A DNA stretch of 64,000 nt. Origin: Caulobacter endophyticus. Lineage in GTDB: Bacteria; Pseudomonadota; Alphaproteobacteria; Caulobacterales; Caulobacteraceae. Below, in pieces: positions 42,396-50,465 of the stretch. The stretch covers positions 16,315 through 80,314 of the forward strand of contig NZ_QDKQ01000068.1 of the NCBI RefSeq assembly GCF_003116815.1. Reading direction: 5' to 3'. The notes under the pieces are model-generated. The model searched no databases, was not told where the DNA came from, and was given only the letters and a program-made list of their open reading frames with translations. Within the stretch, counting starts at the first letter, position 1. The number at the start of each line of letters is the position of its first letter. The translations under genes were made by a program, and so were the position numbers.

Positions 42396-43099
42396 GCCTG
42401 GCCTCGCTCCCGATAACGGCGGCGATTATGCAGCCGACCTATCTGCCGTATCTGGGCTATTTCCAGCTGATGGCGGCCAGCGACGTCTTTGTCTTCCTGG
42501 ACGACGTGCAGTTCGCCCGCCGCTCGTGGCAGTCGCGCAACCGTATTCTCACCGCCCAGGGCGAGCTGATGCTGACGGTTCCCGTGAAGAAGCACGACCG
42601 CGACACGCCGATCCACGCCATCCGCATCGACGACGGCCAGCCCTGGCGCGAGAAGCACCTGGCCGCCATGCGCCACGCCTACGGCAAGCGGCCTTTCTTC
42701 GCCGAGGGCTTCGCCTTCGTCGCCGAACAACTGGCTCGTGAGCCCGACGGCGCCCTGGCCGACCTGACCTGCGGCATGGCGCAGGCGGCGGCGCAGAAGA
42801 TCGGCATCCAGGCTGAGTTCGTCCGCGCCTCCAGCCTCGCCGCGACGGGCGCGCGGTCCGAGCACCTGCTGGCGATCTGCCATGCGGTCGGCGCGACCGA
42901 ATACGTCTCGCCGACCGGATCGGCCGACTACATGGAGGAGGACGGCGTGTTCGCCGCCGCGGGCTTCCCCGTTCGCTTCAAGGCCTGCGACCTGGCGGCG
43001 TATGCGCAGGGGCGGCCCGCGTTCACGCCCTATATGGGCTTCGTCGACGCCCTGATGAACGTCGGCTGGACCGGCCTGAAGACGCTGGTCGCGCCTTAG
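42392..43099 (+). CDS. WbqC-family protein
   Basis: The 235-residue protein has the WbqC opening AAIMQPTYLPYLGYFQLMAA, then SDVFVFLDDVQFARRSWQSR, MLTVPVKKHDRDTPIHAIRI and TEYVSPTGSADYMEEDGVF. WbqC proteins occur in O-antigen and flagellar glycosylation clusters and are thought to act on sugar nucleotides; their mechanism is unsettled. Its TAG and the TAA of pseI share bases, so the operon and pseI converge with a 4-bp overlap. This points to a shared pathway but also to transcriptional interference. Confidence 0.9.
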   Translation: MSLASLPITAAIMQPTYLPYLGYFQLMAASDVFVFLDDVQFARRSWQSRNRILTAQGELMLTVPVKKHDRDTPIHAIRIDDGQPWREKHLAAMRHAYGKRPFFAEGFAFVAEQLAREPDGALADLTCGMAQAAAQKIGIQAEFVRASSLAATGARSEHLLAICHAVGATEYVSPTGSADYMEEDGVFAAAGFPVRFKACDLAAYAQGRPAFTPYMGFVDALMNVGWTGLKTLVAP

Positions 43100-44154
43100 C
43101 CGCCCACCATGTCCCAGGCCAGCGGCTCGCCGCGGGTCAGGGCGCGGGCGGCGGGACGGCCCAGCACCTTGTCGAGATCGGCCGGCGGCAGGCCGTTGCC
43201 CGGACGCACCGAGCGGACGTTGTCACGGGTCAGGACGGCGCCGGCCGCCACGTCGGCGGTGACGTAGAGCGAACGACGGAACAGCAGGGACCCCTGCTCG
43301 GCGCCCAGCACGTCGTAGTGCGCGCGGCCCAACGAAGCCCAGGCGTTCTTCGTGTCGTCGACCAGGGCCCTGAACTCGGCCGGCTCCAGGCTGAAGGCCG
43401 CGTCGGGGCCGCCGTCGGCGCGGGCCAGGGTGAAGTGCTTCTCGACCGCGCAGGCGCCGACCGACACCGCCGCCACCGAGGCGGCCGTGCCCGGCGTATG
43501 GTCCGAAAGGCCAATCGGGCAGCCGAAGCGGGCAGCCATGTCGGCCACGGTCCGCACATTGGCGTCGGCGAAGGTGGCAGGATAGCTCGACACGCAATGC
43601 AGCAGCAGCACGCCCGGCGCGCCGGCTTCCAGCGCCGTGTTTCGAGCGGTCTCGATCTCGGCCAGGTTGGCCATGCCGGTCGAGATGATCAGCGGCTTGC
43701 CCTGCGCGGCCGCGTAGCGGATCAGCGGCAGATCGACGGCCTCGAACGAGGCGATCTTGTAGGCGGGAGCGTCGAGGCCCGCCAGCAGGTCGACCGCGGT
43801 CTCGTCGAACGGGCTGGAGAAGATCGTTACGCCCCGCTTGCGAGCCCGCTCGAAGATGGCCGCGTGCCATTCGAACGGGGTATGGGCCTCTTCGTAAAGC
43901 TCGTAGAGGCTGCGCCCGTCCCACAAGCCGCCGTGGATCTTGAACTCGGGCCGGTCGACGTCGAGCGTGATGGTGTCGGCGGTGTAGGTCTGGATCTTGA
44001 TCCCGTCGCAGCCGGTGTCGGCGGCGGCGTCGACCATCGACAGGCAGCGCTCAAGGCTGCCGTTGTGGTTCCCCGACAGCTCGCAGATCACATAGGGCGG
44101 ATGGTCCGCGCCGATCTTGCGGCCGGCGATCTCGATTTCGGGCGAAGCGGTCAT
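43096..44154 (-). CDS. pseI: Pseudaminic acid synthase
   Basis: The 352-residue protein has the NeuB/PseI barrel: PPYVICELSGNHNGSLERCL, GCDGIKIQTYTADTITLDVD, GGLWDGRSLYELYEEAHTPF, FSSPFDETAVDLLAGL, IISTGMANLAEIETARN, GLSDHTPGTAASVAAVSVGA and EKHFTLARADGGPDAAFS. A C-terminal SAF-like domain (LYVTADVAAGAVLTRDNVRS) follows. The DGRSLYELYEEAHTP segment favours PseI over sialic acid synthases. It condenses a 2,4-diacetamido-hexose with phosphoenolpyruvate to make pseudaminic acid, used by Caulobacter relatives to glycosylate flagellins. The ATG at 44154 is supported by family length. Other Pse enzymes are not in the window. Confidence 0.92.
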   Translation of the reverse strand: MTASPEIEIAGRKIGADHPPYVICELSGNHNGSLERCLSMVDAAADTGCDGIKIQTYTADTITLDVDRPEFKIHGGLWDGRSLYELYEEAHTPFEWHAAIFERARKRGVTIFSSPFDETAVDLLAGLDAPAYKIASFEAVDLPLIRYAAAQGKPLIISTGMANLAEIETARNTALEAGAPGVLLLHCVSSYPATFADANVRTVADMAARFGCPIGLSDHTPGTAASVAAVSVGACAVEKHFTLARADGGPDAAFSLEPAEFRALVDDTKNAWASLGRAHYDVLGAEQGSLLFRRSLYVTADVAAGAVLTRDNVRSVRPGNGLPPADLDKVLGRPAARALTRGEPLAWDMVGG

Positions 44155-44209
44155 GGGCGGAAACTCACGCGGTTTGTCCCCTATTAACCCTGCAATCGTG
44201 GACGAGGCG

Positions 44210-44497
44210 TCAATCGCCGCCGCCATCGCCGCCGCAGCCGCCGTCCGACGAGCCGCAGTCCGACGAAGACGACGAGGACGAGCTGTCGGAATAGCGCGTC
44301 GAGCCGCTGTCGCCGCCCTCGCCCTTCTTGCCGCCAGCCTTGGCCTCGGCGGGCTTGGCCGCCTGCAGCGCCGTGCCCAGGCCGGCGCCGATGGCGATGC
44401 CGACACCGATGCCGATCGCCAGGTTGTCGAGCGCCAGTCCCAGCGCGACCCCGATCATCGTTCCGATGCCGATCCCGATGTTCAATCCGCCCTTCAT
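44210..44497 (-). CDS. Small glycine-zipper membrane protein with Ser/Cys/Gly-rich tail
   Basis: The 95-residue protein begins MKGGLNIGIGIGTMIGVALG and has two glycine-zipper hydrophobic segments up to residue 45 (GVGIAIGAGLGTALQAA). The hydrophilic tail has eight consecutive serines followed by DCGSSDGGCGGDGGGD. It is likely an inner-membrane protein with a disordered, possibly metal- or disulfide-capable tail. No function is known. It lies between pseI and the degraded DUF433/DUF5615 pair, on the same strand as both. Confidence 0.65.
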   Translation of the reverse strand: MKGGLNIGIGIGTMIGVALGLALDNLAIGIGVGIAIGAGLGTALQAAKPAEAKAGGKKGEGGDSGSTRYSDSSSSSSSSDCGSSDGGCGGDGGGD

Positions 44498-44515
44498 GGC
44501 GCCCCTTCTCTCAAC

Positions 44516-44632
44516 TCAGCGACCGATCTCGACGACCGCCGCATCTCCCGTCCGCGTTCGGTAAGGTTTTCGGCGTCCAGGCCTCGGCTGCGCCAGGACC
44601 GGCGGCAGTTGGGCGTCGAGCAGCAGCTTCAA
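44516..44632 (-). pseudogene. DUF5615 (PIN-like toxin) remnant
   Basis: From a TTG that overlaps the preceding TGA, 38 codons read LKLLLDAQLPPVLAQ, the start of DUF5615 PIN-like toxins, then an unrelated Arg/Pro stretch, then AAVVEIGR, like the family C-terminus. The central 70 or so residues with the active site are missing. The remnant keeps the TTGA overlap with the DUF433 gene expected for an operon. Confidence 0.7.
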
Positions 44633-44769
44633 GCGGCGACGACGGCCGTATCGGCGGCGGCGTAGGCCAGCGCCGCGCGGACATCGTCGGCCTCCAGGCA
44701 CGGATACCCCTGCAACACCTCGGCGGTCTTGCCAGGATCGATCGTGATGCGTTCCAGCAACGGGTTCAT
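44629..44769 (-). pseudogene. DUF433 antitoxin remnant
   Basis: The 46-codon frame begins MNPLLERITIDPGK, the DUF433 start, and continues LQGYPCLEADDVRAALAYAA, the DUF433 end. It lacks roughly 25-30 central residues with the helix-turn-helix (normally GKPxxRGxRI...). DUF433 proteins are antitoxins for DUF5615 toxins. Both genes of this locus are internally deleted yet remain in frame and adjacent. Confidence 0.72.
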
Positions 44770-44815
44770 GGCGTGCAATGTAGCGCAGGAGCGGAATCGC
44801 GCCTAGATATCCGCC

Positions 44816-45823
44816 ATGTCCACCACCGCTCCCCGCCACACGCGCTGCCTGATCATCGGTTCGGGCCCCGCCGGCTACACCGCCGCCATCTACGCCGCCC
44901 GCGCGCTGCTCAAGCCCGTGCTCATCGCCGGCATCCAGCCGGGCGGCCAGCTGACCATCACGACCGACGTCGAGAACTATCCGGGCTTCGCCGACGTCAT
45001 CCAGGGTCCCTGGCTGATGGACCAGATGCGCGCCCAGGCCGAGCACGTGGGCACCGAATTCGTCAGCGACATCGTGATGTCGGTCGACCTCAGCAAGCGC
45101 CCGTTCGCGGTCAAGACCGACAGCGGTCAGGACTGGATCGCCGAGACGATCATCATCGCCACCGGCGCCCAGGCCAAGTGGCTGGGCCTGGAAAGCGAAA
45201 GCAAGTTCCAGGGCTTTGGCGTCTCGGCCTGCGCCACCTGCGACGGCTTCTTCTATCGCAACAAGGAAGTGGTGGTGGTCGGCGGCGGCAACACCGCCGT
45301 CGAGGAAGCCCTGTTCCTGACCAGCTTCGCCAGCAAGGTCACGCTGGTGCACCGCAAGGACGAGCTGCGGGCCGAGAAGATCCTGCAGGAGCGCCTGCTG
45401 GCCCATGAGAAGGTCGAGGTGGTCTGGGACAGCGTCATCGACGAGGTCCTGGGCGACAGCGATCCGGCCGGCGTCACCGGCGTGCGCCTGAAGAACATCA
45501 AGACCGGGCAGGCGACCGAACTGAAGACCGACGGCGTGTTCATCGCCATCGGCCACGCGCCGTCGTCGGAACTGTTCGCCGGCCAGCTGGAAACCGGCCC
45601 GGGCGGCTACCTGAAGGTCAAGCCGGGCACGGCCTCGACGGCCATCGAAGGCGTCTACGCCGCCGGCGACGTCACCGACGACGTCTACCGCCAGGCCGTG
45701 ACCGCCGCCGGCATGGGTTGCATGGCCGCCCTGGAGGCGGTGCGGTTCCTGGCCGAGGAAGATCACAAGAAGGCTCACCACCCGATCAGCCACGCCGAGG
45801 CCAACGAGATCGGCGCCTGGTAG
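44816..45823 (+). CDS. trxB: Thioredoxin-disulfide reductase
   Basis: The 335-residue flavoenzyme has an FAD motif (CLIIGSGPAGYTAAIYAARA), PGGQLTITTDVENYPGF, the redox-active CATCDG at about residues 141-146, the NADPH motif VVVVGGGNTAVEEALFLTSF and the closing YAAGDVTDDVYRQAVTAAGM. It reduces thioredoxin with NADPH in the cytosol. It is divergent from the DUF433 remnant and followed by an intrinsic terminator, so it is monocistronic. Confidence 0.97.
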   Translation: MSTTAPRHTRCLIIGSGPAGYTAAIYAARALLKPVLIAGIQPGGQLTITTDVENYPGFADVIQGPWLMDQMRAQAEHVGTEFVSDIVMSVDLSKRPFAVKTDSGQDWIAETIIIATGAQAKWLGLESESKFQGFGVSACATCDGFFYRNKEVVVVGGGNTAVEEALFLTSFASKVTLVHRKDELRAEKILQERLLAHEKVEVVWDSVIDEVLGDSDPAGVTGVRLKNIKTGQATELKTDGVFIAIGHAPSSELFAGQLETGPGGYLKVKPGTASTAIEGVYAAGDVTDDVYRQAVTAAGMGCMAALEAVRFLAEEDHKKAHHPISHAEANEIGAW

Positions 45824-45848
45824 GCGTTTTTGTTTGTTGAAGTGACGG

Positions 45849-45878
45849 AAAGGTCGCTCCGCAGGGGGCGGCCTTTTT
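45849..45878 (+). terminator. Intrinsic terminator after trxB
   Basis: AAAGGTCGCTCC pairs with GGGGCGGCCTTT around GCAG (12 bp with two G-U pairs) and is followed by a T-run. It lies 26 bp after the trxB stop. Confidence 0.85.
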
Positions 45879-45938
45879 CGTTGGTTGGAACTCCCACCTT
45901 CTGGAACCTCCCCCTGTTGGGGGAGGTTCGTCGCACTA

Positions 45939-46070
45939 GATGCTCCCCCTGAAGGGGGAGCTGTCGCGGAGCGACTGAGGGGGAAGGGATTGCTGGCGTG
46001 GGGGAGCACTGATCTCATCAGTCACTTCCCCCTCCGGCCCTTCGGGCCACCTCCCCCTTCAGGGGGAGGA
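45939..46070. repeat. Twin-hairpin element between trxB and the SleB-like gene
   Basis: The left unit (CTCCCCCTGAAGGGGGAG then TCGCGGAGCGA and AGGGGGAA) faces the right unit (TTCCCCCTCCGGCCCTTCGG, then CTCCCCCTTCAGGGGGAG). A near-identical copy is at 63138-63266. A separate half-unit palindrome (CCTCCCCCTGTTGGGGGAGG) lies at about 45906-45925. The element ends four bases before the stop of the SleB-like gene. Confidence 0.9.
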
Positions 46071-46074
46071 CCTT

Positions 46075-47295
46075 TTAGAGCGGATTTAGCAGGGTCGGCG
46101 GCCGGGGTTTCGGCTTGGGCGGCGGAGGCGGCGCTTCGACCGCGGGGGGTGCGGGCGGCTTGGCCGCGGCCTCGGCCTGGACCTCGGGCAGCACTTCCAG
46201 AGCCTTGTTGATGCGGGCGATCTCGTCGGCGGTGGCGATGCGGCGGCCGGCGACGCTGCCCTCGACCTTGATGCGTTCGCCGCCGGGCGCGGCGGCGTCG
46301 GGGATCACGACCAGCCTGGCGTCCTTCAGAGCCGCGCTCGGCGCCGGGCCGCCCAGGGTCTGGGCCAGGTTCTGGGCCAGGACGGCGGGCGGGGCGGCCT
46401 CCAGCGTGCGTGGATCGGCGCCCATCAGAGTGTCGGCCGAGATCCTGGTCTCGCCGCCGGCGTAGCGGCCCTTGAAGGCCGCCAGCGTGCCCGACGGCCC
46501 GGTCCAGCGGTAGAAGATGTGCGTGCCGACCTGCTTGAGCTTGACCAGGGTCGGCGCCCAGTACGGGGCGACGTAGTCGGCGTGGTAGTGGGTGGCCACG
46601 CCCACGTCCTTCATCACGAAGCCCGACAGCGCACGGCGGGCCACGGCCTGGGCGCGGTCCCACAGCGGCGGCGACACGGTCTTGTCCAGCGAGCCGTCGC
46701 AGGTGAAGCTGAACTGACAGCCGGTGCTGCGCAGCGAGCCTTCGTAGATCACCCCGCAGATCGACTTGGGATAGCCCGGATGGCGCAGGCGGTTGAGCAC
46801 GGTCTGGGCTACGGCCTGCTGGCCCTCGGGCGCCTCGAAGCCGGCCTCGAAATAGACCGCCTGGGTCAGGCAGTGCAGCGCCCTCGCCCGCTCCTCGCCC
46901 GAGGTCTTGAGCACGAAGGGCCGGGCCGCCTCGATCGGCAGGGGCGCAGGCGCGCGGTAGCCGTTGATCAGCCGGGCGTCCTCGAAGCCGGGAACGCCGG
47001 ACCCCAGCACCGGGATGGTGGCGATGTCGATCACCTCCCAGCCCTTCACACGGCCCCAATAGTCCTTGCGCGGGCGGGGGTCGTGGCGGCGCGCCAGGGC
47101 CAGCATGGCCAGATCCATGTCGGCCGTGTAGCGCGCCAGCCCGGCGTCGGAGAGCATGCCGGCCTGGCTGGCCACGCCCGCCGCGCGGCCGTGCTGGCGC
47201 GGCAGGTGGTAGGCGGTGGCGCACGCAGAAAGGCCGCCGACGACGATCAGCGCCGCGGCGGCCTTCTTGCCCGGATGTCGTCTGGAGGACGGCAC
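46075..47295 (-). CDS. SleB-like cell wall hydrolase, lipoprotein
   Basis: The 406-residue protein has a lipoprotein-type signal (AAALIVVGGLSAC, lipobox LSAC near residue 25), so it is probably anchored in the envelope. A family core called Hydrolase_2 (SleB) runs from about residue 145 to 260: CLTQAVYFEAGFEAPEGQQA, VLNRLRHPGYPKSICGVIYE, GCQFSFTCDGSLDK, and ATHYHADYVAPYWAPTLVKL. The Glu in YFEAG is the likely catalytic residue for peptidoglycan cleavage. The C-terminus is Pro-rich. A paralogue lies at 61418. The gene is 14 bp from dps on the same strand. Confidence 0.88.
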   Translation of the reverse strand: MPSSRRHPGKKAAAALIVVGGLSACATAYHLPRQHGRAAGVASQAGMLSDAGLARYTADMDLAMLALARRHDPRPRKDYWGRVKGWEVIDIATIPVLGSGVPGFEDARLINGYRAPAPLPIEAARPFVLKTSGEERARALHCLTQAVYFEAGFEAPEGQQAVAQTVLNRLRHPGYPKSICGVIYEGSLRSTGCQFSFTCDGSLDKTVSPPLWDRAQAVARRALSGFVMKDVGVATHYHADYVAPYWAPTLVKLKQVGTHIFYRWTGPSGTLAAFKGRYAGGETRISADTLMGADPRTLEAAPPAVLAQNLAQTLGGPAPSAALKDARLVVIPDAAAPGGERIKVEGSVAGRRIATADEIARINKALEVLPEVQAEAAAKPPAPPAVEAPPPPPKPKPRPPTLLNPL

Positions 47296-47309
47296 GCGGG
47301 GTGTTCGGA

Positions 47310-47786
47310 TTACTTGCTCAGGGTCGAACGCAGCATCCAGGCGTGCTTTTCGTGGGCCGCCAGGCGCTGGGTGTAGAGATCGACCGTGGCCTCGTCGCCG
47401 GCCTCGTCGGGGGCGTCGATGGCGCCGCGCAGCGTGGCGATGACGGTCTCGTTGTCGGCCAGGAGTTCCTTGATCATGGCCTCCCAGTCCTGCTCGCCGT
47501 CGCCGTCCTTGATGCTGGAGAGATTGCCGAAGGCGGCGTAGCCCTGCGGCGCCAGTTCGCCCAGGGCGCGAATGCGCTCGGCGATCAGGTCAAGAGCGGC
47601 CCATTCTTCGTTGTATTGGCCTTCCAGAAGGATGTGCAGGGACTGGAAGTAGGGCCCGCGAACATTCCAGTGGTAGCCGTGCGTCTTGAGGTAGAGCGCA
47701 TAGCTGTCGGCCAGGACCTTGTTCAATCCCTGCGCGATGTCAGCGCGTTGCTTGGCCGAGATGCCGATGTTCGGAGCGGTCGCCAT
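47310..47786 (-). CDS. dps: Dps-family ferritin-like DNA-binding/iron-storage protein
   Basis: The 158-residue protein has the Dps four-helix pattern. LNKVLADSYALYLKTHGYHWNVRG carries the ferroxidase His and Trp, and EGQYNEEWAALDLIAERIRA the matching acidic Asp/Glu. A C-terminal helix is present (LYTQRLAAHEKHAWMLRSTL). Dps dodecamers oxidise ferrous iron with peroxide and protect DNA in starvation or oxidative stress. The N-terminal tail is short and weakly basic, so DNA binding may be modest. It is divergent from a hybrid kinase. Confidence 0.93.
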   Translation of the reverse strand: MATAPNIGISAKQRADIAQGLNKVLADSYALYLKTHGYHWNVRGPYFQSLHILLEGQYNEEWAALDLIAERIRALGELAPQGYAAFGNLSSIKDGDGEQDWEAMIKELLADNETVIATLRGAIDAPDEAGDEATVDLYTQRLAAHEKHAWMLRSTLSK

Positions 47787-47864
47787 TCATGATCTCCCGT
47801 GTTGCGTGTCCTAGGTAAGCGTGTCCATGCTCTTGGCAAGCCTGCTCATGAGCGCGGAGCAAGA

Positions 47865-50258
47865 ATGAACAAAAATGATCCGCTCGCCCCCGCGCCGACG
47901 CCGTCACGCACGGCGTCCGCCCTGCTAAGCGCCTGGCTCATACCAGAGGTTCCTCCGCCGTTCTGGCGTGCGGCCCTGGCCGCGGTCGTGGCCACGCTGG
48001 CGGCGCTGGGCATGCGTTTCGCGCTGCTGGGACCAGACCAGACGCTGGGCGCGACCCAGGCTTTCTTCCCCGCCATGGTGCTGGTGACGCTGTACGCCGG
48101 CTGGCGCTGGGGCCTCGTGCCGATGGCCAGCGGCGCGGCCCTGGGCTGGTGGCTGTGGGCCGGTCGCTACGCCGACACCCTGAGCGAGCCGCAGACCGCC
48201 TCGATGGTGCTGTACGTGATCTCGGCGATCGCCACGCTGGCCGTCGCCCACGGCATGCGCGAGGCCGTCATCGGCCTGGCCGAGGCCCGCCGCCGCCAGC
48301 AGGACGCCGAGACCCGGCTGGAGGTGACCCAGGCCGCCGCCGGGGTGGGTCCGTGGGAATGGGACGTGGCCACCGGCGACCTGCACCTGTCGCCCGCCGC
48401 GCGGCGCAACCTGCGCCTGCCGCCGGAAGGTCCGCTGGACTTCGAGACGGTGGCCGCCGCCGTGCATCCCGAGGACCGCCCCCGGGTGCAGCAGGAGATC
48501 CGCCGGGCCATCAAGAGCGGGCCGCTGTACGAGGTCGAGTACCGGCTGGTGGACGGGCCGGACGGCGAGCGCTGGATCCATGGCCTGGGCCGGATCGAGC
48601 GGGACGCCTCGGGCTGGGCCGTGCGGGTGCTGGGCGTCAATTTCGAAGTGACCAAGCGCCGTCAGACCGAGGAAGGCCTGCGCGAGAGCGAGGCCCGCTT
48701 CCGGGCCCTGGCCGACAGCGCGCCGGCCCTGATGTGGATCACCGGCCAGGGCGGGGCGCGGGAGTTCGTCAACGCCGCCTATGTGGACTTCGCCGGCGCC
48801 GACTATCGCGACGCCCTGACCCTGGACTGGCGCACGCGCATCCACCCGGAGGACCTGCCCGCCATCCTCAAGGCCCAGATCGCAGGCGAGGCCTCGCGCA
48901 AGCCGTTCAGCCTGGAGGCGCGCTATCGCCGGCCCGACGGCCAGTGGCGCTGGCTGAAGTCGTTCTCGCAGCCGCGCTACGGCCCTGGCGGAGCCTTCGC
49001 CGGCTTCATCGGCATCGCCTTCGACGTCAGCGACGCCAAGGAGGCCGAGGCCAAGCTGACGGGCATGAACGAACTGCTGGCCGACAAGGTCGACGAGGCG
49101 GTGGCCGAGCGCGACCTGGCCCAGGCCGCCCTCAGCCAGGCCCAGAAGCTGGAGGCCATCGGTCAGCTGACCGGCGGCGTGGCCCACGACTTCAACAACC
49201 TGCTGACCGTGGTGATCGGCGCCCTGGACGCGGTGCAGCGCCATCCCGACGACGCGCGCCGGCGCGACAAGATGGTCGACGCGGCCCTGTCGGCGGCGCG
49301 GCGCGGCGAGAAGCTGACCCAGCACCTGCTGGCCTTCGCCCGCCGCCAGCCGCTCAATCCGGAGATCTGCCGCGTCGACCGGCTGATCGCCGAGAGCGAG
49401 GCCCTGCTGCGCCGCGCCGTCGGCGAGGTGCTGCCGCTGAAGCTCAGCCTGGGCTCGGGCACGCGCACGGCGCGGATAGATGCGGGCCAGTTCGAGGCGG
49501 CGCTGCTGAACCTGGTGGTCAACGCCCGCGACGCCAGCCCGCCAGGCGGGGTGATCGTCGTGGAGTCCGGCCCCGAGACCCTGGACAAGCCGCGCGGCGA
49601 GCTGAAGCCCGGGGCCTATCTGCGCGTCTCGGTCCGCGACGAGGGCAAGGGAATGGACGCCGACACCGTCGCCCGCGCCTTCGAGCCGTTCTTCACCACC
49701 AAGGCCTCGGGCAAGGGCACCGGGCTGGGCCTGTCGCAGGTCTACGGCTTCGTGCGCCAGAGCGGGGGCGAGGTCGAGATCATCTCGGCCCCAGGCAAGG
49801 GCGCGACGGTGTCGATGCTGCTGCCGGCCAGCCACGAGGGCGCGATCCTGCAGGCCGCGCCGGTGGCCCCTCCCGCCCCGCGTCCAGGCGTGGAAGTGCT
49901 GCTGGCCGAGGACGACTCCGAGGTCGGCGACCTGGTCGAGGCCATGCTGATCGAGCTGGGCCACCATGTGCGCCGGGCCGGCGACGCCGATGAAGCCCTG
50001 CAGGTGGCCAGGGCTAACCCCGACCTTGGACTGCTTCTCACCGACGTGATGATGCCCGGCGACAAGAGCGGCGTGGACCTCGCCTCTATCCTGTCAGCCG
50101 AGCGGCCGGAGCTGCCGATTCTGCTGAGTTCGGGCTACACCGGCCAGGAACTGGCGGAAGCCCGCGCCGCCCCCTGGCCGCTTCTGCGCAAGCCCTATGC
50201 GCTGGATGCGCTGGTGAGGGCCATAGACCAGGCCTTCGAGACCCGCCGCCCGCACTGA
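47865..50258 (+). CDS. Membrane hybrid histidine kinase: PAS-PAS-HisKA-ATPase-receiver
   Basis: The 797-residue protein has about four N-terminal membrane helices (residues 38-135), then two PAS domains (VTQAAAGVGPWEWDVATGDL; ALADSAPALMWITGQGG with RPDGQWRWLKSFSQPRYGPG). HisKA follows with the phosphoacceptor His in GQLTGGVAHDFNNLLTVVIG, then the ATPase (NLVVNARDASPPGGVIVV, GTGLGLSQVYGFVRQSGG). A receiver domain ends the protein (VEVLLAEDDSEVGDLVEAML, Asp in LLLTDVMMPG). It belongs to the alphaproteobacterial group with GGVAHDFNN H-boxes. Signal and target are unknown. Its ATG at 47865 has GCGGAGC upstream; the longer open frame overlaps the dps promoter side. Confidence 0.92.
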   Translation: MNKNDPLAPAPTPSRTASALLSAWLIPEVPPPFWRAALAAVVATLAALGMRFALLGPDQTLGATQAFFPAMVLVTLYAGWRWGLVPMASGAALGWWLWAGRYADTLSEPQTASMVLYVISAIATLAVAHGMREAVIGLAEARRRQQDAETRLEVTQAAAGVGPWEWDVATGDLHLSPAARRNLRLPPEGPLDFETVAAAVHPEDRPRVQQEIRRAIKSGPLYEVEYRLVDGPDGERWIHGLGRIERDASGWAVRVLGVNFEVTKRRQTEEGLRESEARFRALADSAPALMWITGQGGAREFVNAAYVDFAGADYRDALTLDWRTRIHPEDLPAILKAQIAGEASRKPFSLEARYRRPDGQWRWLKSFSQPRYGPGGAFAGFIGIAFDVSDAKEAEAKLTGMNELLADKVDEAVAERDLAQAALSQAQKLEAIGQLTGGVAHDFNNLLTVVIGALDAVQRHPDDARRRDKMVDAALSAARRGEKLTQHLLAFARRQPLNPEICRVDRLIAESEALLRRAVGEVLPLKLSLGSGTRTARIDAGQFEAALLNLVVNARDASPPGGVIVVESGPETLDKPRGELKPGAYLRVSVRDEGKGMDADTVARAFEPFFTTKASGKGTGLGLSQVYGFVRQSGGEVEIISAPGKGATVSMLLPASHEGAILQAAPVAPPAPRPGVEVLLAEDDSEVGDLVEAMLIELGHHVRRAGDADEALQVARANPDLGLLLTDVMMPGDKSGVDLASILSAERPELPILLSSGYTGQELAEARAAPWPLLRKPYALDALVRAIDQAFETRRPH

Positions 50259-50319
50259 CCCGCCCTTGGACCTTTCGGCCGGGCTTGGATGGCGTCGCGC
50301 GATTTTTCGTCCGCATGCT

Positions 50320-50347
50320 TTGCATTCCCCGAACGAGCGGCTATATG
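50320..50347 (+). promoter_or_regulatory. Likely sigma-70-type promoter of nadA
   Basis: TTGCAT (50320-50325) and GCTATATG (50340-50347) fit the Caulobacter housekeeping form, where the -10 resembles GCTANAWC. Transcription would begin near 50354, within or next to the first palindrome, and cross the terminator hairpin before nadA. Confidence 0.45.
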
Positions 50348-50358
50348 TGGATAGCCCC

Positions 50359-50379
50359 TTATGCTCACTTTCAGCATAA
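50359..50379. promoter_or_regulatory. Operator-like palindrome 1 of the nad operon
   Basis: TTATGCT (50359-50365) and AGCATAA (50373-50379) form a perfect 7-bp inverted repeat. It matches the second site at 50436-50452 in 18 of 19 bases. In alphaproteobacteria nadABC is controlled by the repressor NadQ; this pair is a candidate NadQ target, though I cannot check the consensus here. Confidence 0.7.
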
Positions 50380-50385
50380 GTCGCG

Positions 50386-50423
50386 ACGCCGGACGGAGCC
50401 GCAACCTTGGTCCGGCGTTTTTT
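50386..50423 (+). terminator. Intrinsic terminator in the nadA leader
   Basis: ACGCCGGAC (50386-50394) pairs perfectly with GTCCGGCGT (50410-50418), followed by TTTTTT (50418-50423). It lies between the two nad operators and downstream of the best promoter, so it may act as an attenuator for nadA. Alternatively it terminates the upstream kinase transcript. Confidence 0.75.
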
Positions 50424-50435
50424 GAGGCCCAGGAA

Positions 50436-50452
50436 ATGCTCACTTTGAGCAT
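50436..50452. promoter_or_regulatory. Operator-like palindrome 2 of the nad operon
   Basis: ATGCTCA-CTT-TGAGCAT is a perfect 7-bp dyad, 75 bp after the first site (about seven helical turns) and 13 bp before the nadA ATG, touching its ribosome site AGAGAGG. Confidence 0.7.
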
Positions 50453-50465
50453 AAGAGAGGACGAC

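Noticed and set aside
44516..46018. A 500-codon minus-strand frame running through trxB into the DUF433/DUF5615 remnants
   Set aside because: trxB on the plus strand is certain. Only the last 38 codons of this frame resemble a known family (DUF5615), and they belong to the remnant described.
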